A DNA stretch of 64,000 nt from Falciphora oryzae (taxonomy: Eukaryota; Ascomycota; Sordariomycetes; Magnaporthales; Magnaporthaceae), in contig JNVV01000009.1 in assembly GCA_000733355.1 (NCBI GenBank), positions 945,605 to 1,009,604 of the forward strand, written 5' to 3'. This document shows, one piece after another, positions 31,985 to 42,282 of the stretch. The position numbers and the translations under genes are program-made. Within the stretch, counting starts at the first letter, position 1, and the number at the start of each line of letters is the position of its first letter. The notes below the pieces were generated by a model. The model worked only from the letters and a program-made list of their open reading frames with translations. It was not told the origin of the DNA and searched no databases.

Positions 31985-34900
31985 GTAGAGAGAGGGAAAG
32001 ATGTGTAAGGAAAGGAAGCGTCGGGGGTATACTGGGATCCATGTTTCGGGCCATCCTTGAAGGAGAGTGCCGTTGCATGTGGGGGGACAAAAGCCGCGTC
32101 ACACCTAAGCCTATTGCTATTAAGCGGGGCGATTGGGTGGGTTCGATTTCGATACCAGCCATGGGGAAGGCAAATAGAAAACCCCTGTCTCAATTTTGCA
32201 TGCGAATTTCCACTGGCGGCCTGTTCTTGGAACCCTTTGTCGATGATACCCCTCTCGTTTTTCGAGTGTCGCTTGGCGGGGTCCGAGATCCATGTGTCAA
32301 GTACCGGACCCAGCCGCAAACCTTGGTGGTTATGATGGCTTCATTGAAAGGATTCTGACCGACACACAAGAGTCCCAATTCAAATTGTTTTTCGCCACTA
32401 TGTAATCTGCACTGATTACTGCGCCAAGCAAAGATGCCTCAGGGCAGTCCATCAGCCGGATCCTCTCGAGACTTTGGTGCGGAGTGCCTGACCAGAGCGA
32501 TCAATATGTGTGCAGGGCATTGTGCGTGGCGATGCTGTGGCAAAGCGTAGACGCTGTGTTTCTGTCTTGTCTCTGTCTGCTTGACGGCCATCTGTCGGAG
32601 GCAGCCGTAAGGCATTCGAGTTCACGATTAAGGCACATATAATATAATGATGTTAGTTGGTCTTATTACGAGTCTGCGTCACGGGGAGATTAAAAAGAAC
32701 GGCGCCCAAGCATGCACTCCCTTGCGTGGCCCAGACCATCATCGGATGAAATGCATCGCTGCCTCAACACGCGACGAAAACGTCGGGGCTGAGAAAGGAT
32801 GGAGGCGGCCGAATCGGGCAGCTGGCCGGTGGCCTGAGCTCCTGGCAGGCAACCGAAGATGACCAGGCACCCCGACCCTGAGCGGTCGGCACTGGCCCAT
32901 TGCAACGTCTCGATCCGAGCACACAAGTTGGGATGATGGCAGGCACCTTCGCGCCAGGGGAGCCCTGGACGACTCGGGGCAAAGAAGCAAGCAAAGGCAG
33001 ACCGTTGAGTTCAACCGTAGGTGGTATCCGGCCTTCCTCTTCTCCGTCGTCGCCTGCCATCTTGTGCACGTGGGGTTGCTCTGTGGGACTCGCTTGTGCT
33101 CGGTGAAAGGTTTCTGGAAATCCCTGACGTCTTCTAAATGGAGAGTCGTGGGGTTACTCGACGAGTGGACAGCACGCCGTGCAGCGACACAAGCATCGAG
33201 CCTGTTGCTTTTTGCCCGAGGTTCCGACGCCTGCCTGCATGCCGTTCGACGCCATCACCTATCAACGATTTCCCGCCAAATGTGACACCAAACAGAAAAA
33301 GAAAAGGGGCACCTGCTCACGGCTCTGCCAAGGTGAGATTTTGGCATAGATTGTCGCCGTTGTTGCTGTCTTCCGCGCGGGACGTGCCTCACCTTGAGAA
33401 CCTGCGACAGTTGGCGACTGAAGAATCCAGCACCCCTGCCCATACCGCGATCCGACCCTGGCAGACGTTGGGATGTCCAAGCCGCTAACGTGTCTGAGCT
33501 CGAGCGAGTGGCAGGGTTGGCCTCTGCGGAAGGAGCCCCGAAAAATTTTAAGCTTGTCCACCAAAAGCCCGGGTAACCCCACGAGGTCGCCCAGCCAGCG
33601 GACCCGCAATGCTTGTGCCTGGTGCTTGCCCACTCTCCCCAGCTCCCAGGTAGCCCCTGGCCCTGGCCTCTTTTCAGCCGAAAGGCTGCCGAACACTCAA
33701 CACGGAATCTATCCCCGAACCCAACGACGTCGCTGCATTTACCCACCCACTCTACCTCGGACGGCTGCCACTGAGCTGACCGCCCACGATGCATGCTTCG
33801 GCGGCTTGGCATGAATAAGAAAGATGGCGCCTGAGAGAAAAAGGAAAGAGGCGTCTGTGCCCGCCCTGCTCGCCTCGGCCAGCCATCCTGACGCTCGTCC
33901 TTTTGCTGCGTTTGACAATAGCTTCACTCCAAGACAGACGCCACCGACAACGGCTGTCAACACCGTCGCACACGACAAGAGCAAGCAAGACTGGTGGCAC
34001 CCCACCACCCGGTGACGCCCCTCCACATTGCAGGCATAGTCTAGCAGACGCCATGCATGTCTGGCCGAGATGCTACCCGGCTTCCCGATGATTGAGGCGG
34101 TGCGCCGATAACCTCATGGGCCCTGATCCATCCGAACTCTAGTCTGTTTTTTTTTTTTTTTTTTTTTTTTTTGGGCCGGCTGCTCAGACATCGGGCGAGC
34201 AATGCCTGGGCTCTAGCCCAGGCTCCATGGAGCAAGCGGCAAACCCCGGGTATCTGCATACGGATAGTCTCACCGAATCGAGCACGGTGACTTCCTTACT
34301 CAATGGAAGGCGCGTGATTGGAGCCAAGCACTCGTCGCTGCAACCCAAGATTACCTGAGAAGCTAGGCCCTGATTCAAAACCCACTAACAACGGGATTTA
34401 CTGACTGACAGGGTGTGCACCGTAGCATGCAGCAGGTGTCATCAATACAGCCCCCAGTGTTTGTTTCCCTGCCGAGGGGGAGCGTTGCCCTGTCCGGGAG
34501 AACGATAAACAATGGCAGGCTGCTATAGACTGGGGGCCTCTCCGCCCACGAGGGGCTGATGCAACTATGTGACTCCACCGAACGGATAACCGGCTTTGCG
34601 AGATTGATTCAACAATACTGATCATCAAACTGCATAGAGCTCGGTGAAGTGACGTACGGAGACTCGATCGGGAGTAGGTAAAAGGCATGCGCAGCGAGAC
34701 GTTGCGAAACGCGCAGCAGCCCTCGGCGTCGATCAGGGAAAATAGCATTGGGCCGCTTCCGGAAATCGAGGCAAGCGGTGCTGGGGCCCACCACAACGAC
34801 CTCCCGCAGGTACGAATCCGGAGGCGCGGCGGCCTGCAGGCACGGCAGTCAGCGGAAAGCAGGCAGGCAGGCAGGCCAGCAAGCCTCAAGTGTGCGAGCG

Positions 34901-36169
34901 AGCTGTGCACGAGCCTTGGCGCCTGGTTGCGCCCCATTCCGCCGTTAAGGTTATTCTGTCTCGGCACGGAGGGGTGCCCTTCCTCCCACGAGCCTCCCTG
35001 CCCTTTCCAACCAGCCCCTCCCCGTCCATCCCAACATCGGCCAAAATGCCTTCCGTGCATGACTTCCCGCCTTGTGCACCGTCATCGTCTGGTCAGGCTA
35101 TGTCGGGTATTTACGCCTCTCCTCAAGGGCGGGAACAGGCAGTAGAGACTAGGCGATCCCAGCCCGCTACTCATTTTCGCCCCTCTCGAGGTAGCTCACA
35201 TGTGCGTCCTTGCCTTGCTGAGTAGGAAGGCGGGCACCTACCTACCCGGCTTGGGCAGGAAGTGCTATTCGGGACACGAGTTGTTCAGACCAACCAAGGA
35301 TCATTCCTCTTCCTCATCCCTGTCCTGCCACCGCACACAAGCGCCCTGAGCACCTCCACACCCTGCCGCCAAGATGCTCATTATTCACCAGGGGGTGGGA
35401 GAAGGACCGTGAAAAAAGAAAGGGAGAAGAGTGTTTCTCCTGTGCTCTCTCACATGCCGTCACCCCTGGGACCCTGCCTGCTGGGTCTGGCCCAAAGGGC
35501 GTGGCCCCTGGCAGCCGCCAGCAACGCCCGTTTTACCCAGCCGTTTCCGTCCGGAGTCTGACACACCCCGGAAGCATCCCTCGCTGCGCTTCCGAGGTGG
35601 ATCGTCCTCTGTTCGGCCCTAGGCACATGGTGCTGGGCGGCCGGCTAGTGCCTCATGCCATTTGCCATTGGGCTGGAGGGTCAGGGGCCGAGGGGAGAGG
35701 AGACTGCATCGCAAGCTCGAGAAAGGGCATCCCGCTCAGGGCACCATCTTGGCGGCTCCGACTTGTATATAAGCGGCGGCCGGTCTTACCTCTGGGACCG
35801 ATCTTCTTTTGTTTCCTCATCCACACAACCATCCTTTCAGTCCAATCTTAATAAGTCGTTCTCTTTCAGAGGTGAGCTTCTTCAGATCCATCCCCTCCTC
35901 CCCCATCCCATCTTCTCTGCGATCTCCCAAGATCGGGACAAGATGCGGGTGCTCTCCCGATGATGCGGATTCAGACAAGCTAACCTAACCATCGTCATAC
36001 CTACAGCTGTGCTCTTCGTTCTCTTCATTCCTTCATATTCATCACCACTCTCTTTTGAACTTTTTGAGCTGTGCTCTTTAATTCCCTTATAATATTATCC
36101 CACAGTCTTTCCAACCAACAAACCAAACCCACTACCCTTAAAACCACGAACCCCCCAACCTCAATCAAG
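31985..36169. other. 4.2-kb gene-poor interval between the two secreted-protein genes
   Basis: No frame here has a domain or sustained coding composition. Two overlapping minus-strand frames (33255-33812, 34398-35060) are Ser/Arg/Trp-rich with nothing recognisable. A T26 run lies at 34147-34172. From 35766 the promoter and leader of the second secreted gene begin. Confidence 0.5.
35766..35772 (+). promoter_or_regulatory. TATA box of secreted protein B gene
   Basis: TATATAA lies about 400 bp before the ATG. Part of that distance may be a 5' UTR intron: a GTGAGC donor at 35872 and a CTACAG acceptor ending at 36006 would remove 135 nt. Confidence 0.45.
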
Positions 36170-37041
36170 ATGAAGGCCGTTTCCATGATCGTTGGCGCTT
36201 TCGCCGCCCTCGCCATCGCTGCCCCCACCACCTCCGTCGTTGACACCACCCCCAAGGAGCTCGAGGCCCGCGCGTTCGCGTTCGACCTCAACGCCTTCAA
36301 CAACTTCGGCTTCGTCAACCAGGACTTTGCCTACCTCGGCGTCCTGAACCAGATCCCCTTCCAGACCCTGCACGGCCTGGCCATCAACAACGGCCTCCAG
36401 CTGAACGCCTTCCAGGCCCTGTTCAACGCCCAGGCCCAGTTCGACCTCGTCGGCCTGATCCAGATCGCCCAGCTGCACGCTCTCGGCCAGATCGCCAACC
36501 TCGGTGTTTTCAACGCCTTCAACCTCCAGGCCTTCAACTTCGTCCCGCTCGACCTTGGCCTGCTGCTCCAGAGCTTCAACGGCTTCAACCTCCAGCAGTT
36601 CATCGGTCCCAACATCGCTCCCCAGATCGGCGCCATCGCCAAGCAACAAGGTAAGCGTCTTTCTCTCCTTTCCCCTAATGAAACAACAACACAGCATCCG
36701 CGGAAGCAGCCGCACCCAAAAGAGCACACTGGCATCGGCGGCCTTGCCCATCACTGGCAATCTGCAGCACCGCACCGCCCAGGGAGTCACTCCGGCTTCC
36801 TACCACCTCATAAGCACCCGTGGGGGAGTCTTCTTGGGTCTTGTGGGGTGGTGGGATCCCGAGCTCTCGTATTTACTCGGCCAACCCCATAGGGTTTCTG
36901 GACCTGAGCGGAAGCGGTGCGGGCTTCGACAACAGCAACAACAACAACAACGTCAACAACAGCAATGACAACAACAGCGGCAATGCTGTGACTGCCGAGC
37001 AGCAGGGAGCTCAGGAGGGCAACTCCTCCCAATCCAACTAA
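36170..37041 (+). CDS. Secreted Asn/Gln/Phe-rich protein B
   Basis: Two exons (36170-36650, 36893-37041) give 209 residues. Residues 1-18 form a signal peptide (MIVGAFAALAIAAP). KELEAR then suggests a propeptide end. The body is rich in Asn, Gln, Phe and Leu (FGFVNQDFAYLGVLNQIPFQ). It is dominated by repeated short amphipathic segments such as QIAQLHALGQIANLGVFNAFN, with no Cys. The second exon encodes a Ser/Asn tail (NSNNNNNVNN). Composition and promoter architecture resemble protein A, 4 kb away. The intron is uncertain: a 44-nt alternative (36651-36694) has a better branch-to-acceptor spacing but leads to an Ala/Pro/Arg-rich tail and an early stop. Function unknown. Confidence 0.65.
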
Positions 37042-38900
37042 GCTGCCACCGCCGATCGCCATGCTCTTTGGGTGCTTCTGCTTCTTGCGAGCGACTTATA
37101 CCCGACACGCGACGATGCCCCAGAAGTTGTTACTGATCATATTTCCCTCTTCACAGTTGCCTTCGTGCCCGGCGCTCCCATCGTTGTTGGCAAGCAGTAA
37201 AGAAGCAGAACGAAAGAGGATTGCTACTCGACTGGGTGCTTCTCCCCCAAACCTAGTTGACGGGGGCCTCACGGTTTCCTCCTCGCAACGACAACATCAA
37301 CAACCCCATCATGTTTAGTGTTTTTATTTTTTTTCTTCTTGTCTTCTTCAACTTTCTATGATGGTTTTACTAGGTAGACCACGATGGGAACGCGAAGACA
37401 AGCTTTTGGAGGGTTGTGGATTTTTTTCCTTCTCATTTTTGGCCTTTCGCCCTCGCGAGTCAGCCAAGCCAGCGAGTGGTGTGTGGATGACGGGAAGCCG
37501 AAAATCGGGGGGTTTGGGGAAAAGACTGCCTTGGGGGTCTGAACCCATGAAATTGTGTGTGTACGGTAATTCCTCAGATTCCCGGGCACTCTTTCTTCCC
37601 CCTTTCCTCCCGGCCACCCATCTTCGTCGCTCTGCGATGGTGAGGCGGTTCTCAAGAGAAGCGGCGGATCATTGGGGGTGTCTGTGGCTCGCGCCACAAG
37701 ACGGGATTTCTGGAGAGAAACGAAACCGGCACGGGATTGGATCACTTTTTCTTAGGGGGTAATATTATTCAGATTGGACTGAAAAGAAAACTTGGTTGTT
37801 TTTCCTTCTTCAAAACGGCTCCGGATTTGATCGCTGTCTCTTTTGTGACATTGGCGTGCCGCTTCTTGAAGATCATATCTTACTGCCTTTTTTTCTTGGC
37901 ATGGTGGTCTGGGTCCCCTGCCTTTTTCGGCCCCTCTTGCATCCGGACTTTGATTTAAGCATATTCCTGCCCAAGAATTGGTCGGGGTTTTTGAGCCGAT
38001 GTTGTGCTTGTCTCTTTTTACCTTTTTTTTTTTCGCCTCTCTGTTGCTTCCCGCGTTTGTATCAGATCCGACCAGGGGATTACAGCTTGGGACGGGACGG
38101 CATGGGTGGTGGTGGTTTGGGTGGGGGTAAAAAGAAAACGTGGGCAATCCGGCAGTGTTTGTCTGATGTTCAGATCCCCTGACAACGCCGCTCAGGCTCG
38201 ACGGTTTCACTCTCAGCCCGGGCCGAAAGGGCGGCAGCCCAATGTCATGGAAGTCAACTGTGGGGAGGGTCTTGCTGGGGCAAGACGGGAAAATGGCATG
38301 TGTGGTATGCATCGACGTGAAATGCCATCTGTACGTCAGACGTCAGGACCGGCTGTCATGCTGGATCTCATCCGATCTTTGTGGGCGTCTCTATGTTGCC
38401 ATCTTACGACGGAACTTACCCACATTTTCACTTCTTGATACTACTACTGCCGCTGCTATCAAATTATGTGGCTTTAGATATTCCTGTGCATTAGCAGCTT
38501 GGCCTTACCAGGCCTGGCACCGACGTATGGTGATAGCTACGATGCGGTCAAGTGTTGGGTTTTGGCAGACTGGGGATGCTGGTGGCGGCTGCGGCGGCCT
38601 AGATTGCGACAATGATTTCGGGTGGCCAACCCAACAAACATTGGGGCTCTGTCGGGACGGTATGGGAGATGCTGATTGGTCGTTTGCTGTTTGTTTAGTT
38701 ATCAGGAAGGCGACGCCGCGAGCATCATGTCGACCAGCAGGCGTCATCGCGTGGCACCACCTGGGGCGCGCTTGCTTCATTGGTTTCGACCCGGGCCCTT
38801 CGATTCTTTTCTTCCTCCAAGCTGCTGCCTTTTCCTCCCGATTGTTTCCCTGCGACTGTTGCCAGGTGAAGATGGGAGAACCGACATACTCCCCGTCGCA
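37042..38900. other. 1.9-kb intergenic region
   Basis: No supported gene. The frame of the next gene is open back to 38676 and includes an ATG at 38727, but the 58 residues before 38901 are Arg/Ser/Phe-rich and unlike the rest of the protein. Confidence 0.5.
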
Positions 38901-40364
38901 ATGGCACACGTCGATCTCGAACAGCGTCTCCCAACCTGGGTCGTAGACCTCCAGAGACACTCCCCCCTCTTCGAGCTGCCGCCTGAGCTGCGCTGCCGCA
39001 TCTTCACCCTCGCGCTCGCTCCAGAGTTCGAAGCGCCATACCCAGACTACACTCTTAACGGGGACTTCCGCCTTCGTTACGACCACGAAGGAAACCCGGA
39101 CGACGATATAACCGACGAGCTCGAAGCTGCTCCCGTCGCGAAGGACAGTAGGGATCCAAGATACTGCAGCTGGTACTACATGAGTGATAGCTGCATCTGG
39201 TACCACTACCCCGAAAATACGGGTGGCGACGGAGGACGAAAATTGGTCCTTTCTCCTCATCTCCTCGCCACGTGCCGCCGCGTCTTCGCCGAAGCCCGCC
39301 TTCTCATTTTCAAGTCAGAACGATGTTTCGGAGACGACTTTCCGAGAGGCGTAGATTCGCAACTGCACCGCTCAACATTCGAGAAACTGGAATACTACAA
39401 CAACAGTCCAACGTCCCCAGGCCTTTGGACACAGCAGAGGGCCGAATGGGAGCGCCGTTTCACGCGGATTCACTTCTGTACCGGATTCCTTGACACGTAC
39501 TACGAAGTTCTCCAGAGGACGCCCCATTCGCGCTACTGGTACTTTCACGGCTTCACCAGGAAGTACTTCCAGCTGGACACGACCGAGCACCTTCGCTTTT
39601 CTCCAATGTACCCGAAAACCTGGCACGATGACGATGTCCCGAACGACTCACTCTACACTATATGGTGTCCGCTTCTTCCGAGGGACATTGGAGTTGGAAG
39701 GCACGGCTTGCAGACTACTCCCCTGACCAACATCCTGAGGGCGGGGAAGTTGTGTCGCCAGCAAAAAGAGCAGCGGCGGCGGCAACAACAAATGAGCACC
39801 AGCCAGGACACACCAATGTCCACCTCTGACCCCGGGCGTCCGGGTTGGGTCACCCCACACCCCGCGGGTGAACACTGCAGCTACCCCGTAGGCTCGTGGG
39901 CGCGTGAGTTTGTCAACATGCCACGCATCCAGACCCTGACGCTCGACTTTCACTGCCACGAGGGCCAGCGATCGGCCTTCGAAGCATGGCTCGACACTGC
40001 CGTCGAATCATGGAATTTTCCTCTCAACCCGAAGCACCATGGCTATCATTACCTGTCTGCCCAGGGGAACCCCATCCGGAAACTATCGTGGCGCGGCACC
40101 GCGCCGCAGGTGGGCAGGTGGTGCGCCGAGTGTGGCCTTCGACCGACTGAAGATGGTCCGAACTGGTGCGAGTCCCATGCTGCGGTCAGGAACAAGCTCA
40201 TCAAGGGCTTCGGGCCGCGGATGTACACCTGGACGGTGACCTGGACGCGGAGAAAGCATAACGGCCCCGAGGTCTATCCATACAACGGGGCCGTGGAGGT
40301 TGCGGATGGTGATTATCAGGAGGAGGGTGATTCGGAGATGGACACCTCTGACGGTGGAGACTAG
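38901..40364 (+). CDS. F-box-like / DUF7730-type protein
   Basis: A single exon encodes 487 residues from the ATG at 38901, chosen for its GCAATGGC context. A start at 38727 would add 58 unlikely residues. Near the N-terminus PLFELPPELRCRIFTLAL is the F-box-like LPxELRxxIF motif common to fungal proteins of this class. The central part contains LLATCRRVFAEARLLIFKSERCF, typical of fungal DUF7730-like proteins (a conserved Cys-Arg followed by an EAR/YxE helix). The C-terminal third has four Cys residues in CAECGLRP...CESH, possibly metal-binding. The end is acidic. F-box proteins normally recruit substrates to SCF ubiquitin ligases, but this family's function is unestablished. Confidence 0.7.
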   Translation: MAHVDLEQRLPTWVVDLQRHSPLFELPPELRCRIFTLALAPEFEAPYPDYTLNGDFRLRYDHEGNPDDDITDELEAAPVAKDSRDPRYCSWYYMSDSCIWYHYPENTGGDGGRKLVLSPHLLATCRRVFAEARLLIFKSERCFGDDFPRGVDSQLHRSTFEKLEYYNNSPTSPGLWTQQRAEWERRFTRIHFCTGFLDTYYEVLQRTPHSRYWYFHGFTRKYFQLDTTEHLRFSPMYPKTWHDDDVPNDSLYTIWCPLLPRDIGVGRHGLQTTPLTNILRAGKLCRQQKEQRRRQQQMSTSQDTPMSTSDPGRPGWVTPHPAGEHCSYPVGSWAREFVNMPRIQTLTLDFHCHEGQRSAFEAWLDTAVESWNFPLNPKHHGYHYLSAQGNPIRKLSWRGTAPQVGRWCAECGLRPTEDGPNWCESHAAVRNKLIKGFGPRMYTWTVTWTRRKHNGPEVYPYNGAVEVADGDYQEEGDSEMDTSDGGD

Positions 40365-41259
40365 GGGTACAGACGCAAAAGTGGCAGTGAAGCTGAGCCA
40401 GATGGATCTTGAAGACGATTCTGGTCGGTAGAGGCCAAAAGTCACTGGAAAGAAGGACCACGTCGGAAGGCTGCCTCTCGGGCAGTCATCGGTGGGTTTA
40501 TATTGGCCCCCAACCCAAATGAACATTGTTTTGAGGCCAAGAGTAGCGTTAGAAGAAGTTTGTCGCCTTGGGGGAACATTGGAACAGCGAGAGGGTGATT
40601 CACTTCTTTCCTTGACAACGTTGATATGTGTTTCGAGCAAGAGAAGGCGTGTTCAGTGCTTGTTGTTTTCCACAATCGCGTCCGTAATAAGATGCCGAAT
40701 AGCGAATAGACGTTTTGGACCTCGAGAAGGTGCTTGGTTTCTCATACTCCCTGGTTGCTGGGTTTGCCCGCGATGAAGTCTTGTCGCCATCACTGGGGAG
40801 GTAGTTGTCACCGGCCCTATAAACCCGATACCCACTGCATGTCAATGCAGGCTTCTGGTTTCTAGTGATGCTCGACAATAGTTGGCCACCCTATTTACGC
40901 GCTTTCGACACGGCTGATGATGGAGCTTGATGTGCCCAGAGACTTGGGGGAAAATAGTAACAGTCTCCTACGTCCGCCGTAGACACGGCCAACGCCCCCC
41001 TCCATAAATATTTGGAGTGACTGGTAAATGCACCACCCTGTCAAACTATCAGGCCTTTTCTCCCTCCCGATCGCTAAGTTTGTCCCAGAACCCTTATGTC
41101 GAGGACCCTTCGCCATTGTCACATGAAAATCGTGCTGGATAGCTCCAAAACCCAGGTGGCACCGGGGGCACTTGGGATCACCACCGGCCCCAAGGGCTTT
41201 GTGCGTTCAACACTTAGGCCCCCTTCCCGCCCAGCTTCAGGCCAGGCTGGCGCTAGCTT
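40365..41259. other. Intergenic region
   Basis: An 895-bp convergent interval between the DUF7730-like gene and the ankyrin-like gene. I see no gene and no repeat in it. Confidence 0.5.
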
Positions 41260-42174
41260 TTACGGGACCAGCATCGGCCACTTTGTTCCTTCGTCATCTT
41301 CGTAGTCCGCCACAGCGGCTTCGACGACGCCCGCCAGAGCTTCCAAAGACTTTGTCCCCTGCTCGTGCCGCTCTTCATCAGACACGCGGGAGCTCGAGAT
41401 CTGATGTTGCTCCAGGAGCTTGGGCATGCCACCCATGCATTGCAGGAACAGGTAAATCTCCCGCGCCCCTCCGTTTCGCACTCTCTCTGAGATGCCTCGC
41501 TCGCACCGGGCCAGGAAGATGTCGAAGCAAGTGCTGTTGTTGGGGAAGTTGAAAGTTTCCTCCTTCTCGCTCCACTCCCAGACGGGGATCGTGGCGTCCA
41601 CCTTTTCGCACCGCAGCATTGCAGGGATCCCCTCGACGTCGCACGCCCAGACCATGTAGTTCAGGGCCGTGTGGCCGCCTCCGTCTGCGTCTCGCTGGTT
41701 GATCATGTCTGACGACATGCACTTCAAGAGCTTGTCCAGGATGAGGTGGTCGACGTGAGAAACATCTGGACGAGTCCTCTCTGCGCGTATGTACGCAAGG
41801 CAGTGGAGCAAGGTGGTGGTTTCTTCGGTGTCAACGTAGAAGCCGAAGGGGCCAAGCTCCATGATAGCCTCGACGTCCTTCCTAGCGACGGAGCCAAACC
41901 TCCGCGCCATGAGCATGACAAGCGCTACCAGAGCGTTGGTAACGTGGCCCTCCTCGCCCGGCAGCTCGAGGCTGAGGAGAAACTTGGCGGCTCCGTAGTT
42001 CTTTGCTGTGATCGCGCTTTCGATAGCGAGTTCGAGTTGGTCGCGACCCCAGCGCCATCGGTGGTCGGTAGCGCCTCTGCGAATTGGTTCGGCAACATAG
42101 CCTGTATGGCTATTAGATTGGGTTGCCGCGTGGAGAAGGGAGCAGTCATTATTCGGGCCAGATGCGATGTTCAT
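41260..42174 (-). CDS. Ankyrin-like protein, possibly truncated
   Basis: A single exon encodes 304 residues (start ACAATGA, good context). It is helical throughout, with degenerate ankyrin-type units: SLLHAATQSN, TTLLHCLAYIR, and GGHTALNYMVWACDVEGIPAML. The remainder resembles the helical parts of fungal ankyrin proteins linked to HET or NACHT proteins, but lacks an effector or NTPase domain. It may be a stand-alone ankyrin protein or the C-terminal remnant of a larger gene. It lies head to head with the broken HeLo/pseudokinase gene, only 108 bp away. Confidence 0.6.
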   Translation of the reverse strand: MNIASGPNNDCSLLHAATQSNSHTGYVAEPIRRGATDHRWRWGRDQLELAIESAITAKNYGAAKFLLSLELPGEEGHVTNALVALVMLMARRFGSVARKDVEAIMELGPFGFYVDTEETTTLLHCLAYIRAERTRPDVSHVDHLILDKLLKCMSSDMINQRDADGGGHTALNYMVWACDVEGIPAMLRCEKVDATIPVWEWSEKEETFNFPNNSTCFDIFLARCERGISERVRNGGAREIYLFLQCMGGMPKLLEQHQISSSRVSDEERHEQGTKSLEALAGVVEAAVADYEDDEGTKWPMLVP

Positions 42175-42282
42175 TGTCAGCTCTCCCCGTCGACCAGCGC
42201 CGTCGGATATTTGACTCTTCAGTCTCGGTACATTTCATAGCTCAAGATACCCTCGACTAATCATTTTCCATCGTGCTCTCGA

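Noticed and set aside
33255..33812. 185-codon minus-strand frame
   Set aside because: Ser/Arg/Trp-rich with no motif; the nearby antisense frames are equally long.
34398..35060. 220-codon minus-strand frame
   Set aside because: No domain, and it overlaps a 152-codon plus-strand frame in the opposite direction with no clear winner.
38727..38900. Upstream start of the DUF7730-like protein
   Set aside because: The 58 added residues are Arg/Ser/Phe-rich and unlike the remainder; the ATG at 38901 has the better context.
41260..42174. One gene joining the ankyrin-like frame to the HeLo/pseudokinase gene
   Set aside because: They are on opposite strands and diverge, so they cannot be one transcript.
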